From: Dyella telluris
GTDB taxonomy: Bacteria; Pseudomonadota; Gammaproteobacteria; Xanthomonadales; Rhodanobacteraceae
Assembly (NCBI RefSeq): GCF_014297575.1
Contig: NZ_CP060412.1
Coordinates: 2,852,001 to 2,916,000 of the forward strand
Direction: 5' to 3'
Length of the DNA stretch: 64,000 nt
Shown here: piece by piece, positions 38,492 to 47,986 of the stretch
How positions within the stretch are numbered: the first letter of the stretch is position 1
Layout of the letters: every line of letters begins with the position of its first letter
Translations under genes and position numbers: made by a program
The notes under the pieces: model-generated
Databases searched by the model: none
What the model saw: the letters and a program-made list of their open reading frames with translations, nothing else
Told to the model about the DNA's origin: nothing

Positions 38492-38504
38492 TGCGGCGAC
38501 CCTC

Positions 38505-41500
38505 ATGATTCTGCCCGCTCTGTGCATCCGACGTCCGGTGATGACCACGCTGCTGATGGTGGCGCTGCTGGTGTTCGGCATCGCGGCGTATCCCAAGCTG
38601 CCGGTCAACGAGCTGCCCAACGTCGACTTCCCCACCATCACGGTGAACGCGAGCCTGCCCGGTGCCGCGCCGGAGACCATGGCAACCGCGGTGGCGACGC
38701 CGCTGGAGAACCAGCTCTCCACCATTGCCGGCATCCAGTCGATGACCTCGACCAGCGCGCTGGGCTCCACCTCGATCACGCTGACCTTCGAGCTCGACCG
38801 CAATATCGACGGTGCCGCGCAGGACGTGCAGGCAGCCATCTCCTCGGCGCAGCGCCAGCTGCCTACCAACATGCCCACGCCGCCAACCTTCCGCAAGGTG
38901 AATCCGGCGGATGCGGCCATCCTCTATCTCACGCTGCGTTCGCGCACGCAGCCACTGTCGGTGGTGGATGACTACGCGGAAACGCAGCTGGCGCAGCGCC
39001 TGTCGATGATCGACGGCGTGGCGCAGGTGAACGTGTACGGCTCGCAGAAGTATGCGGTGCGCATCAGCGTGGATCCGCAGAAGCTGGCGGCCAGCGGCAT
39101 CGGCATCGATACCGTGCAAAATGCGGTGTCCGCGGCGAACGTGAACCTCGCCACCGGCTCGCTCAACGGCAATCGCCAACTGCTGCAGATCCGTTCGGAC
39201 GGCCAGCTCCCGCGCGCCAATCTCTACAACAACATCATCGTCGCCTATCGCAATGGTGCGCCGGTGCGCCTGGCTGATCTCGGCAAGGCCGATGACAGCG
39301 TGCAGAACGACCAGGTGGCCAGCTGGTACAACGGCGAGCGTGCCATCGTGCTGGCCATCCAGCGCCAGCCCGGCTCCAACACCGTGGCCACCATTGATCG
39401 CATCCGTGCGGTGCTGCCCGCCTTCGAAGCCACCCTGCCGCCGTCGATCAAGCTGGCGGTGCTGTACGACCGTTCGGTGTCCATCCGCGAATCGGTCAGC
39501 GACGTGCAGTTCACCCTGCTGCTGGCGGGTGTGCTGGTGGTGCTGGTGATCTACCTGTTCCTCGGCAACGCTTCGGCCACGCTGATTCCGGCACTGGCCT
39601 TGCCGGTGTCCATCGTCGGCACCTTCGGCGCGATGTTCGCGCTGGGTTACAGCCTGGACAATCTCTCGCTGTTGGCGTTGACGCTCGTTGTCGGCTTCGT
39701 GGTGGACGATGCCATCGTGATGCTGGAAAACATCGTGCGCCATGTCGAGGACGGCATGGACCCGTACGAGGCATCCCTGAAGGGCGCCAGCGAAATCGGC
39801 TTCACCATCTTCTCCATGACGTTGTCGCTGGTGGCGGTGTTCCTGCCGGTGATGTTCATGGGCGGCATCGTGGGGCGCCTGTTCCACGAATTTGCCGTGA
39901 CGCTGAGCGTGGCGATCCTGATCTCCGGCTTCGTGTCCATCACGCTCACGCCCATGTTGTGCAGCCGCTTCCTGAAGCACGCTGAGCATGAGAAGAAGGC
40001 GCGCATCGTGCTGTGGTTCGATGCCGGCTTCGAGCGCGTGCGCCGCGGTTACGTGAGCACGCTGACCTGGGCCGTGCATCATCCGCGCAGCATCCTGGGC
40101 TTGTTCGCGGCCAGTCTGCTGGCCACCGGCCTGCTGTTCGTGGTGGTGGACAAGGACTTCATTCCGGCCGGCGATTCGGGTCAGCTCAACGTCAACGTCG
40201 AGGGTCCGGACGACACGTCGGTGGCAGGCATGGTGCTGCGCCAGCAGCAGCTGGCCAAGATCGTCGCTGACGATCCCAACGTGGCCAGCTATATGTCGTC
40301 CGTGGGCAGCGGCGGTGCGCGTACCACGACCAACAACGGCTCGCTGTCACTCACGCTGAAGCCGGCCAGCGAACGTCCGCAGGGCATCAACGACATCATG
40401 CAGGAGCTGCGCGCGAAGTTCGCCGCGGTGCCGGGTATCCGTGCCTACATCCAGAACCCGCCATCCATCCAGGTGGGCGGACGCCAGTCCAAGGCGCAGT
40501 ACCAGTACACGCTGCAGTCCATCGACACTCCTGCGCTGTACCACTGGTCGGGTAAGGTGATCGACGCCTTCAGCAAGTTGCCGGGCTTCCAGGACGTCAC
40601 CAGCGACCTCGATCTCAACGGGCCCTCCATCGTGGTCAACGTGGACCGGGACAAGCTCGGCACGCTGGGCCTGACCATGGATCAGGTGCAGACGGCGCTC
40701 GGCTCGGCCTTCGGTGCCAGCCAGATCTCCACCATCTACGGCGCGTCCTCGCAGTACTGGGTGATCCTGCAGGTGTACTACGCGCTGCAGAACGATCCCG
40801 ATGTACTGTCGCAGCTCTACGTCACCTCCAGCAGCGGCACGCTGGTGCCGCTCAATGCGGTGGCGAGCTTCGAGCGCAAGCCGCAGGCGCTCACGGTGAA
40901 TCACCAGGGGCAGATTCCGGCGGTCACGGTGTCATTCAATCTGGCGCCGGGCGTGAGCCTTAGCGAAGCGGTGGCCAGCATCGGCGGCGCCATGAAGCAG
41001 ATGAACCTGCCGCCGACGATCACCGGCAGCGTGCAGGGTACGGCGCAGGCTTTCCAGGATTCGATGCAGGGCATGGGCCTGCTGCTGGTGCTGGCAGTGT
41101 TCGTGATCTACCTGGTGCTGGGCATCCTGTACGAGAGCTTCATCCATCCGTTGACGATTCTCTCGGGCCTGCCGTCGGCCGGCGTGGGTGCGTTGCTGAC
41201 GCTGATGGTGTTCCGCGCGCCGCTGGACCTGTTCTCCTTCGTGGGTATCGTGATGCTCATCGGCATCGTGAAGAAGAACGCGATCATGATGATCGACTTT
41301 GCGCTGGAGAAGCAGCGCAACGAAGGCACGGATCCGGCGCTGGCCATCGTGGAGGCCTGCCACGTGCGTTTTCGCCCGATCATGATGACCACCATGGCGG
41401 CGTTCGCGGGCACCTTGCCGATTGCACTGGGGCTGGGCGCAGGTGCGGAGACGCGTCGCCCGTTGGGCCTAGCGGTGGTCGGCGGCCTGCTGGTGTCGCA

Positions 41501-41606
41501 GGTGCTCACGCTGTACCTGACCCCGGTGATCTACCTGTACCTGGATCGGCTGCATGCGCGTTTCTCGAGCAAGCGGCGCGTGGGTGGAGTCGAAGCCGCG
41601 CATTGA
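38505..41606 (+). CDS. RND multidrug efflux transporter, inner-membrane subunit
   Basis: 1033 residues, twelve predicted membrane helices with two large periplasmic loops. Family features are the N-terminal CIRRPVMTTLLMVALLVFG, the TM4 proton-relay pair in LVVGFVVDDAIVMLENIVRH (adjacent Asp), and in TM10-12 GIVKKNAIMMIDFALEKQR and RFRPIMMTTMAAFAGTLPIA. It resembles the MdtB/MdtC/MuxB-type hydrophobe/amphiphile exporters. The drug range cannot be assigned. Coexpressed with the adaptor gene and possibly under the upstream MarR. A REP-type doublet and terminator follow. Confidence 0.94.
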   Translation: MILPALCIRRPVMTTLLMVALLVFGIAAYPKLPVNELPNVDFPTITVNASLPGAAPETMATAVATPLENQLSTIAGIQSMTSTSALGSTSITLTFELDRNIDGAAQDVQAAISSAQRQLPTNMPTPPTFRKVNPADAAILYLTLRSRTQPLSVVDDYAETQLAQRLSMIDGVAQVNVYGSQKYAVRISVDPQKLAASGIGIDTVQNAVSAANVNLATGSLNGNRQLLQIRSDGQLPRANLYNNIIVAYRNGAPVRLADLGKADDSVQNDQVASWYNGERAIVLAIQRQPGSNTVATIDRIRAVLPAFEATLPPSIKLAVLYDRSVSIRESVSDVQFTLLLAGVLVVLVIYLFLGNASATLIPALALPVSIVGTFGAMFALGYSLDNLSLLALTLVVGFVVDDAIVMLENIVRHVEDGMDPYEASLKGASEIGFTIFSMTLSLVAVFLPVMFMGGIVGRLFHEFAVTLSVAILISGFVSITLTPMLCSRFLKHAEHEKKARIVLWFDAGFERVRRGYVSTLTWAVHHPRSILGLFAASLLATGLLFVVVDKDFIPAGDSGQLNVNVEGPDDTSVAGMVLRQQQLAKIVADDPNVASYMSSVGSGGARTTTNNGSLSLTLKPASERPQGINDIMQELRAKFAAVPGIRAYIQNPPSIQVGGRQSKAQYQYTLQSIDTPALYHWSGKVIDAFSKLPGFQDVTSDLDLNGPSIVVNVDRDKLGTLGLTMDQVQTALGSAFGASQISTIYGASSQYWVILQVYYALQNDPDVLSQLYVTSSSGTLVPLNAVASFERKPQALTVNHQGQIPAVTVSFNLAPGVSLSEAVASIGGAMKQMNLPPTITGSVQGTAQAFQDSMQGMGLLLVLAVFVIYLVLGILYESFIHPLTILSGLPSAGVGALLTLMVFRAPLDLFSFVGIVMLIGIVKKNAIMMIDFALEKQRNEGTDPALAIVEACHVRFRPIMMTTMAAFAGTLPIALGLGAGAETRRPLGLAVVGGLLVSQVLTLYLTPVIYLYLDRLHARFSSKRRVGGVEAAH

Positions 41607-41621
41607 GCGGCGGGCAAAACC

Positions 41622-41700
41622 GTAGGAGCGCACTTGTGCGCGACCGCGGCGTTTTGTCGTAACCGTTTCGCTGGCTTGTCGCGCACAAGTGCGCTCCTAC
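41622..41700. repeat. REP-type inverted-repeat doublet after the RND gene
   Basis: 23-nt arms at 41622-41644 and 41678-41700 are exact reverse complements with a 33-nt spacer. They share the core GTAGGAGCGCACTTGTGCGC with the doublet at 6452-6567, 35 kb away, so this is a dispersed family in the genome. It begins 16 nt after the RND stop. Confidence 0.85.
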
Positions 41701-41723
41701 AAGAGTGGGTCTACGCAAGGCCC

Positions 41724-41756
41724 AAAAAAAAGGCGGCCAATGGCCGCCCTTTTTTC
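41724..41756. terminator. Rho-independent terminator, RND operon / M28 peptidase
   Basis: The stem GGCGGCC-AAT-GGCCGCC is flanked by eight A and six T residues, so it can terminate both the RND operon (plus) and the minus-strand peptidase gene ending at 41775. Confidence 0.88.
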
Positions 41757-41774
41757 ATTCATCATCGCGAAGTA

Positions 41775-43214
41775 TCACTCCTCCGCGCCATCACCCTTGA
41801 AGGCGCCCGGCTTCGAGCCGAAATCACCATCGGCCTGCGCCGCCATGTACGAGAACGCGGCATACACCGCGACGTTCTGCGCCAGCTCCTTGGGGTCGAT
41901 CTTGTCTAGCGTGTCGTTGGCGGTGTGGTGGTAGTCGAAGTAGTACGTGCCATCCTGCACCAGGCTCAGCGCGGCCATGCCCTTGCCATGCATCTGCGAC
42001 AGGTCGGAGCCGCCGCCGCCGGGCTTCTTGGCGTCGTAGTCCACGCCGATGGGCGCGAGCACCTTGGCGATCTGGTCGATGGCGCCGCGAGCTTCGGGCT
42101 TCACACTGGCGGTCATCAGCCAGATCTTGCCGGCGCCGAAGTCCGACTCGGTGCCGAGCTGGAAGTTCGACACTTCCTTGGCGTGCTTGTCGGCGTAGGC
42201 ACGGCCGCCCCACAGGCCCATCTCTTCGTTGGCGAAGGCGATGACACGGATGGTGCGGTCGGGGCGCTGCGGCATGTCGTGGATGAGCTTGCCGGCCGCC
42301 ATGGCAATGGCCACGCCCGCGCCGTCATCGATGGCGCCGGTGCCCGGGTCCCACGAATCGAGGTGACCGCCGATGGCAACGACCTGTTCCGGATGCTTCT
42401 TGCCCGTGACTTCACCGATCACGTTGGCGCCCTTGTAGGTGCCATTGAAGCCCACATCCAGATCCAGCTTGATGCTCACCGGCTTGCCGTAGCCCAGGAT
42501 GCGCGTGAGCTGGTCGGCATCGGGGTTGGACAGCGCGGCCGCCGGGATGGCGTCCTTCGGATCGGTGAAGCCGGTGACGCCGGTGTGTGGCGTGCGGCTA
42601 TGGTCATCGGTGCCGGCGGAGCGCAGCAGGAAAGCGGCGGCGCCCATCTTGGCGGCGATCACCGGGCCGCCTACGCGGATGCCTGAGCCGATGGCGTAGT
42701 CGGCGCCATCCTTGTGACGCTGCATGCGCTCGTCGATATAGACGATCTTGCCCTTCACGCTGGCCGGATCGGCCTTCTTCAGCGCATCGAGCGTGTCGAA
42801 GTGCACCACTTCGGCGGTCAGGCCGCCCTTGGGCGTGCCGGCGGAATAACCCAGTGCAATCAGGTCGAGCGGCTGCGGGAAGGGCGCCACGATCGCGGCG
42901 TGTTCGCTGTGGCGTTCCCACAGCGGGTAGCTCACTTCCTCGGTGTAGACCTTGTCGAAGCCCAGCGCCTTGAACTTGGCGATGGCCCACTCGCGGCCGC
43001 GCACGTCGGCCGGGCCGCCGGCAATGCGCGGGCCCACTTCCGTGGTCAGCGACTCGACGATCTTATACGCCGTGTTGTCGTTCATGGCCGTGTCGCGCAG
43101 CTGTTCGGCCGTCTTTACGGCTGCGGCAGGGATGGTGGTCTGGGTCGCTGCGTTCGCCGTGCCGATGGCAAGCATCAGGCTGGCGGAAAGCAGGGTAAGC
43201 GGCAATCGGCGCAT
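41775..43214 (-). CDS. Secreted M28 family metallopeptidase with PA domain
   Basis: 479 residues. A signal peptide (1-22, ending ANA-A) precedes the catalytic domain, which is interrupted by a protease-associated (PA) insert (about 125-245). Zinc ligands of M28 are visible as GGHLDSWD (about 284), DDGAGVA, FANEEMGLWGG, TESDFGAG and HHTANDTLD. The family comprises aminopeptidases and carboxypeptidases such as carboxypeptidase Q. It is exported to the periplasm or medium, probably for peptide scavenging. Monocistronic. Confidence 0.92.
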   Translation of the reverse strand: MRRLPLTLLSASLMLAIGTANAATQTTIPAAAVKTAEQLRDTAMNDNTAYKIVESLTTEVGPRIAGGPADVRGREWAIAKFKALGFDKVYTEEVSYPLWERHSEHAAIVAPFPQPLDLIALGYSAGTPKGGLTAEVVHFDTLDALKKADPASVKGKIVYIDERMQRHKDGADYAIGSGIRVGGPVIAAKMGAAAFLLRSAGTDDHSRTPHTGVTGFTDPKDAIPAAALSNPDADQLTRILGYGKPVSIKLDLDVGFNGTYKGANVIGEVTGKKHPEQVVAIGGHLDSWDPGTGAIDDGAGVAIAMAAGKLIHDMPQRPDRTIRVIAFANEEMGLWGGRAYADKHAKEVSNFQLGTESDFGAGKIWLMTASVKPEARGAIDQIAKVLAPIGVDYDAKKPGGGGSDLSQMHGKGMAALSLVQDGTYYFDYHHTANDTLDKIDPKELAQNVAVYAAFSYMAAQADGDFGSKPGAFKGDGAEE

Positions 43215-43312
43215 GGGGTGGTCCTTGGGCGGAAACTGCGATTATGGCCCGCCACCATGTGGCTGCTTAGGCCAGAAGTCATGGTGTGGGCAACGAACAA
43301 ACCAGCCAAACG

Positions 43313-43336
43313 AAAAAGGCGCCCAGCGGCGCCTTT
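43313..43336 (-). terminator. Rho-independent terminator after mscL
   Basis: Read on the minus strand: AAAGGCGCC-GCTG-GGCGCCTTT followed by TTCG. It lies 23 nt beyond the mscL stop. Confidence 0.75.
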
Positions 43337-43358
43337 CCCGCGTGTCGTTCCCCGTCGC

Positions 43359-43775
43359 TTACTTCGGGTTCTGCGACTTCAGCAGGTCGCGGATCTCGGT
43401 GAGCAGCACCACGTCGGCCGGCGGGGCCGCGGGGGCGGCTTCCTGCTTCTTGGTGAGCTTGTTGATGGCCTTGACCACCAGGAAGATCGCGAAGGCAATG
43501 ATGAGGAACTGGATCAGGGTATTGATGAAGTTGCCGTAACCAATAGCCACTTCGGCGATTTTGTGCGCCGGATCGGTATTGTCGGCCGGCTTGAGCACTA
43601 ACTTCATCTGCGAGAAGTCGACGCCGCCGGTAAGCATGCCGATGGGCGGCATGATGATCTGGTCCACCAGCGCGGTGACGATCTTGCCGAACGCGCCGCC
43701 AATGACCACGCCGACCGCGAGGTCGATGACGTTGCCACGCATGGCGAATTCTTTGAACTCTTTGATCATGCTCAT
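43359..43775 (-). CDS. mscL: Large-conductance mechanosensitive channel
   Basis: 138 residues. [33 protein letters not shown] is the highly conserved N-terminal amphipathic helix and TM1. TM2 ([20 protein letters not shown]) and the C-terminal basic helix follow. MscL opens under membrane tension to release solutes in hypo-osmotic shock. Followed by its own terminator; it lies downstream of the FAH gene, 80 nt away, without overlap. Confidence 0.96.
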   Translation of the reverse strand: MSMIKEFKEFAMRGNVIDLAVGVVIGGAFGKIVTALVDQIIMPPIGMLTGGVDFSQMKLVLKPADNTDPAHKIAEVAIGYGNFINTLIQFLIIAFAIFLVVKAINKLTKKQEAAPAAPPADVVLLTEIRDLLKSQNPK

Positions 43776-43855
43776 GCTTCTCTCCCTGGACTGGATGGCG
43801 AAGGAACTCTAGCGCAGCGGGCCATGGACGCGACAGGCATTCGCGTCCGTGGGGT

Positions 43856-44542
43856 TCAGGCTACCTTGCCTTCGAGTGTGGCCACGCCCGCCAGCTCCGC
43901 ACGGAAATGGTCGCCACGCTGCAGGGCGGAAACGCCGGCCGGCGTGCCGGTGAAGATCAGGTCGCCCGCCTTCAACTCGAACAGCGTGGACAGGATGGCG
44001 ATGATCTCGTTCACGCCATGCACCATGTCGCCGAGACGACCGTGTTGGCGCTGAGCGCCGTTCACGGAGAGCGTCAGTGCGGTGTCAGCATCCAGCGTCA
44101 CGTCGCCTGCCGGACGCAGGGCGGACACCGGGGCGGAGTGGTCGAAGCCCTTGGCCACATCCCACGGGTGGCTCTTGGCCTTGGCGATGGCCTGCAGGTC
44201 GCGACGCGTCAGGTCCAGTCCCACGCCATAGCCCCAGATCAGCCCGGCGGCCTGCGCATCTGACAGATCGCGTCCCCCGCCGCCCAGGGCTACCACCATC
44301 TCCACCTCGTGGTGCAGGTCATGCGTGGCTTGCGGGTAGATGACGTCGGCGCCGTCGGTCACCACCGCATCGGCGGGCTTGGTGAAGAACAGCGGCGTGT
44401 CCTTGTCCACCGTCGCGCCCATCTCGCGGGCGTGCTCGGCGAAATTGCGCCCGATGCAGAAAATGCGGCGCACCGGGAAACGTTGGTCGCTGCCGATGAT
44501 GGGCAGGCTCGGAACAGGCGGGGGCGTGAGGGCGTATGACAT
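43856..44542 (-). CDS. Fumarylacetoacetate hydrolase family protein
   Basis: 228 residues from the ATG at 44542 (MSYALTPPPVPSLPI). FAH fold features: IFCIGRNFAEHARE, the metal-binding HHEVEMVVALG (E-x-E), a distal Asp in GYGVGLDLTRRDLQ, KGFDHSAPVS and LIFTGTPAGVSAL. The short, single-domain form resembles YcgM/fumarylpyruvate hydrolase or acylpyruvate hydrolases, which are Mg-dependent C-C hydrolases or oxaloacetate decarboxylases. The exact substrate is uncertain. No aromatic-degradation genes are adjacent. Confidence 0.88.
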   Translation of the reverse strand: MSYALTPPPVPSLPIIGSDQRFPVRRIFCIGRNFAEHAREMGATVDKDTPLFFTKPADAVVTDGADVIYPQATHDLHHEVEMVVALGGGGRDLSDAQAAGLIWGYGVGLDLTRRDLQAIAKAKSHPWDVAKGFDHSAPVSALRPAGDVTLDADTALTLSVNGAQRQHGRLGDMVHGVNEIIAILSTLFELKAGDLIFTGTPAGVSALQRGDHFRAELAGVATLEGKVA

Positions 44543-44656
44543 GGCTCGAAGGGTACCACCGTGGGCCATACGCGCCAGTCACTTGTCACGTCAGCTTTTT
44601 TCGCGTGCGGCATGCGAGTACAACCGGGCCGGCTCTCGGCCGCTGGCCGCCGCCGT

Positions 44657-44670
44657 GTGACACCTGTCAC
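44657..44670. promoter_or_regulatory. Perfect 14-nt dyad upstream of the ABC efflux operon
   Basis: GTGACA-CC-TGTCAC lies in the 237-nt gap between the divergent FAH gene and the efflux operon, 110 nt before the adaptor GTG. It has the size and symmetry of a dimeric repressor operator (TetR or MarR-like), but no regulator gene is adjacent. Confidence 0.4.
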
Positions 44671-44779
44671 CGTGTTCGGCTGATGTGGGCATCTGGAGGC
44701 GAAGGCATCGCCCCCGCATTCTGTGTGGCATCGAGCTGTATGGCGTCAAGGAACCGGCGGGGACCGGCAGGGAGAGCGT

Positions 44780-46027
44780 GTGGCGAATGCGGATCTGTTG
44801 AAGGAACTGCGCATCGAGAAACACCTGCGCGAAGAGCACAGCCAGGGGCCCGGTCGCTGGCCGTGGATCGTGGGTGCCGTGCTGCTTGTGTTGGCCCTGG
44901 CAGCAGCTGCGGCTTGGTGGGTGATGGGGCATCGCGCCATCGAGGTGCAGACGGCGCAGGCGCAATCGCCCGTCGCCAATGCGGCAGCGGGCGCCGTGCT
45001 GCAGGCCACTGGGTACGTCACCGCACGGCGGCAAGCCACGGTGTCGGCGCAGATCACCGGCACGCTGACCGAGGTGCTGATTGAAGAAGGTGATCACGTG
45101 AAGCAGGGCCAGGTGGTGGCCCGGCTGGATGACTCGCAGTACAAGGCGGCGCTGGAAGCTGCGCGCACGGCAGCGGCGGCGTCGCATGCGCTGGTCGCCC
45201 AGTTCCAGGCGCAGCTCGCGCAGAACGAGCGGGATGCGGTGCGCAACGAGCAGCTGGCCACCAAGGGGCTGGTCGCCAAACAGGTGGCCGAACAGGCGCG
45301 TACGCAGGTGGACAGCACACGCGCCCAGCTGCTGTCGCAGCAGCGCAGCGCGGCATCCGCCGATTCGCAGGTCGTCGAAGCCAAGGTGAATTTTGACTAC
45401 TGCGTGATCCGCGCGCCGTTCGATGGCGTCATCACCACCAAGGACGCGCAGGTTGGCGAAATCGTCTCGCCGTTCTCGGCCGGCGGTGGTTTCACCCGCA
45501 CCGGCATCGGCACGGTGGTGGACATGGATTCGCTGGAAGTGGACGTGGATGTCAACGAGGCGTACATCGGTCGCGTAAAGCCGAACATGCCCGCCGAGGC
45601 GGTGCTGGATGCTTATCCGGACTGGAAGATCCCCGCGCACGTGATTGCCATCGTGCCGGCCGCCGATCGCGGCAAGGCCACCGTGAAGGTACGCGTGGCG
45701 CTGGAGAAAAAGGATTCCCGCATCGTGCCGGACATGGGCGTGCGCGTGTCTTTCCTTGAGCAGAAGCAGGACGCGCAACCGGCGCAGGTGCCTCAGGGCG
45801 CGCTGGTGCCGGCGGCAGCCATTGCCCAGCGCGATGGCCATGGCGTCGTGTTCATCCTTCGCGGCGACACGGTGCAGCAGCGCGGCGTGCCGTCAACGGC
45901 ATCCAAGGTCGGCGACCAGAGTCTGTTGCCGACGGGTGTGGACGTAGGTGACACCGTGGTCGTGTCGCCGCCGGCGGAATTGAAGGACGGTGACCGGGTG
46001 AAGGCAGCGGCCAAGGCCGCGCAATAA
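44780..46027 (+). CDS. MacA-like periplasmic adaptor of an ABC efflux system
   Basis: 415 residues. The GTG at 44780 is chosen for its GGGAGA ribosome-binding stretch. An N-terminal cytoplasmic segment (about 25 residues) leads to one membrane helix (about 29-49), then a lipoyl half (SAQITGTLTEVLIEEGDHVKQG), a helical hairpin (about 110-185), a second lipoyl half (CVIRAPFDGVITTKDAQVGE) and a beta-barrel. It is the membrane fusion protein of a tripartite ABC exporter; ATPase and two permease genes follow in order. Confidence 0.92.
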   Translation: MANADLLKELRIEKHLREEHSQGPGRWPWIVGAVLLVLALAAAAAWWVMGHRAIEVQTAQAQSPVANAAAGAVLQATGYVTARRQATVSAQITGTLTEVLIEEGDHVKQGQVVARLDDSQYKAALEAARTAAAASHALVAQFQAQLAQNERDAVRNEQLATKGLVAKQVAEQARTQVDSTRAQLLSQQRSAASADSQVVEAKVNFDYCVIRAPFDGVITTKDAQVGEIVSPFSAGGGFTRTGIGTVVDMDSLEVDVDVNEAYIGRVKPNMPAEAVLDAYPDWKIPAHVIAIVPAADRGKATVKVRVALEKKDSRIVPDMGVRVSFLEQKQDAQPAQVPQGALVPAAAIAQRDGHGVVFILRGDTVQQRGVPSTASKVGDQSLLPTGVDVGDTVVVSPPAELKDGDRVKAAAKAAQ

Positions 46028-46112
46028 CCCGTTCGTCAAGCGATAGCGGCCGCATCGCGAGGGGCGATGCAGGCCAGAGCATGCAGAGCCATTCGCATCG
46101 GGAGTGACAGCC

Positions 46113-46799
46113 ATGAACACGTTGATCGAAACCCGCGACCTGTCCAAGGTGTACGAGCGCGGCAAGCAGAAAGTGGAAGTGCTGCATCACATCAACCTGG
46201 ATATCGCCGAAGGCGACTTCCTCGCGTTGATGGGCCCTTCCGGTTCGGGCAAGACCACCTTGCTCAACCTTATCGGTGGCCTCGATACGCCGACCGGCGG
46301 CAGCATCACGGTGGCCGGCCAGCGCCTGGACCAGCTCTCGGGCGGGCAGCTCGCCAAATGGCGCGCCGCGCACGTGGGCTTCGTGTTCCAGTTCTACAAC
46401 CTGATGCCGATGCTCACGGCGCAGCGCAACGTGGAGTTGCCGCTGCTGCTCACCAAGCTCTCGGCTGCGCAGCGACGCAAGAATGCCTCCATCGCGCTGC
46501 AGCTGGTGGGGCTGGAAGAGCGTGCTTCGCACAAGCCCAGCGAACTCTCCGGCGGCCAGCAGCAGCGCGTGGCCATTGCGCGCGCCATCGTGTCCGATCC
46601 TACACTGCTGGTCTGTGACGAACCCACGGGCGACTTGGATCGCCAGTCGGCCGAAGAGGTGCTTGGGCTGTTGCGTGTGCTCAACCGCGAACATGGCAAG
46701 ACCATCGTGATGGTCACGCATGACCCGAAGGCGGCGGAGTACGCCAATCACACGCTTCATCTGGACAAGGGCACGCTGGTCGAACAGGCCCTGGCGTGA
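46113..46799 (+). CDS. MacB/LolD-type ABC transporter ATPase
   Basis: 228 residues from the ATG at 46113, behind GGGAG. Walker [17 protein letters not shown], signature [15 protein letters not shown], Walker [13 protein letters not shown] and the H-loop [12 protein letters not shown]. The GGLDTPTGG stretch and short length match the MacB/LolD/FtsE ATPase class. It energises the two permeases encoded immediately downstream (10 nt to the first). Confidence 0.94.
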   Translation: MNTLIETRDLSKVYERGKQKVEVLHHINLDIAEGDFLALMGPSGSGKTTLLNLIGGLDTPTGGSITVAGQRLDQLSGGQLAKWRAAHVGFVFQFYNLMPMLTAQRNVELPLLLTKLSAAQRRKNASIALQLVGLEERASHKPSELSGGQQQRVAIARAIVSDPTLLVCDEPTGDLDRQSAEEVLGLLRVLNREHGKTIVMVTHDPKAAEYANHTLHLDKGTLVEQALA

Positions 46800-46809
46800 G
46801 GATGCGACG

Positions 46810-47976
46810 ATGAAATATCTCCATCTCATCTGGGCGGCGCTGTTCCGGCGCAAGACCCGCACCATACTCACGCTGGTATCGATCATTGCCGCGTTCCTGC
46901 TGTTCGGCATGCTCGACGCCGTGCGCACGTCCTTCAACCAGGCCGGGCAGAGCGCCAATGGCGCCGAGCGCCTGCAGACCGGCTCGAAGCTCTCCTTCAT
47001 CCAGACCCTGCCGCAGGCACTGGAATCGCAGATCGCACAGGTACCCGGGGTGAAGATGGTGACCTACGCGAACTGGTTCGGCGGTGCCTATCAGGATCCG
47101 CATAACCAGGTCTTCAGTTTCGCGGTGGAGCCGAACTATATCGACCTCTATCCCGAGATCCAGGTGGATCCGGCCGAACGCAAGGCGTTCGACGACACGC
47201 GTACCGGCATCCTGGTGGGTGAGCGGCTGGCCAAGCGCTTCAACTGGAAGGTGGGCGACAAGATTCCGCTGCAGTCCACCATTTTTCCGAACCGCCAGGG
47301 CAGCAAGAACTGGACCTTCGACATCGTCGGCATCCTGCATGCCAAGGACAAGAAAAGCGGCGGCTTCTTCGACCAGATGTTGCTTCTTCACTGGAAGTAC
47401 TTCGACGAGACCACGCCATTCAATCGCGGCACGGTGGGCTGGTACGTCACGCGCGTGGCCGATGTGAACCAGGCTGATCGCGTCGCCAAGGCCATCGATG
47501 CCATCTCGGCCAATTCCGACCACGAAACGCGCACGCAGACCGAGCAGGCCGCCACTGCCAACTGGATGAAGCAGCTGGCCGATATCGGGCTGATCGTGGG
47601 TTCGATCATGGGCGCGGTGTTCTTCACCCTGCTGCTGCTTTCCGGTAACACCATGATGCAGGCCGTGCGTGAGCGCACCAGCGAACTGGCCGTGCTCAAG
47701 ACGATTGGCTTCTCCAATCACGCAGTGTTGGGCATTGTGCTGGCCGAATCGGTGTTGCTGCTGTTGCTCGGCGGCGTGATTGGCCTGGGCATTGCCTCGC
47801 TGATTGTTCCGGCGGTAAGCGCGGGCAGTGGCGGCATGCTCAACCTGCCCATCGTCGGTGCGGGCAGCTGGATTCTTGGCGTGGTGTTGATGATCGCCAT
47901 CGGGCTGCTGGTGGGTGCCTTGCCCGCCATACGTGCGATGCGCCTGAACATCGTCGACGCACTGGCCGGCCGCTGA
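46810..47976 (+). CDS. MacB/FtsX-type ABC permease, first subunit
   Basis: 388 residues from the ATG at 46810. Short N-terminal tail, TM1 (about 15-38), a periplasmic MacB_PCD domain (about 40-255), then three helices forming the FtsX domain (GLIVGSIMGAVFFTLLLLSG, VLAESVLLLLLGGVIGLGIA and the last near 355-380). The conserved ERTSELAVLKTIGFSN loop contacts the ATPase. It differs clearly from the second permease, so the exporter is probably heterodimeric. Confidence 0.92.
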   Translation: MKYLHLIWAALFRRKTRTILTLVSIIAAFLLFGMLDAVRTSFNQAGQSANGAERLQTGSKLSFIQTLPQALESQIAQVPGVKMVTYANWFGGAYQDPHNQVFSFAVEPNYIDLYPEIQVDPAERKAFDDTRTGILVGERLAKRFNWKVGDKIPLQSTIFPNRQGSKNWTFDIVGILHAKDKKSGGFFDQMLLLHWKYFDETTPFNRGTVGWYVTRVADVNQADRVAKAIDAISANSDHETRTQTEQAATANWMKQLADIGLIVGSIMGAVFFTLLLLSGNTMMQAVRERTSELAVLKTIGFSNHAVLGIVLAESVLLLLLGGVIGLGIASLIVPAVSAGSGGMLNLPIVGAGSWILGVVLMIAIGLLVGALPAIRAMRLNIVDALAGR

Positions 47977-47986
47977 GGAGAGCGAC

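Noticed and set aside
38391..40082. 563-residue minus-strand ORF over the RND gene
   Set aside because: It has His/Gln/Arg-rich shadow composition and no start context; the RND frame is clearly coding.
46452..47976. Frameshifted or split MacB
   Set aside because: The ATPase and two permeases are separate, complete genes with their own starts, a common architecture for this exporter class.
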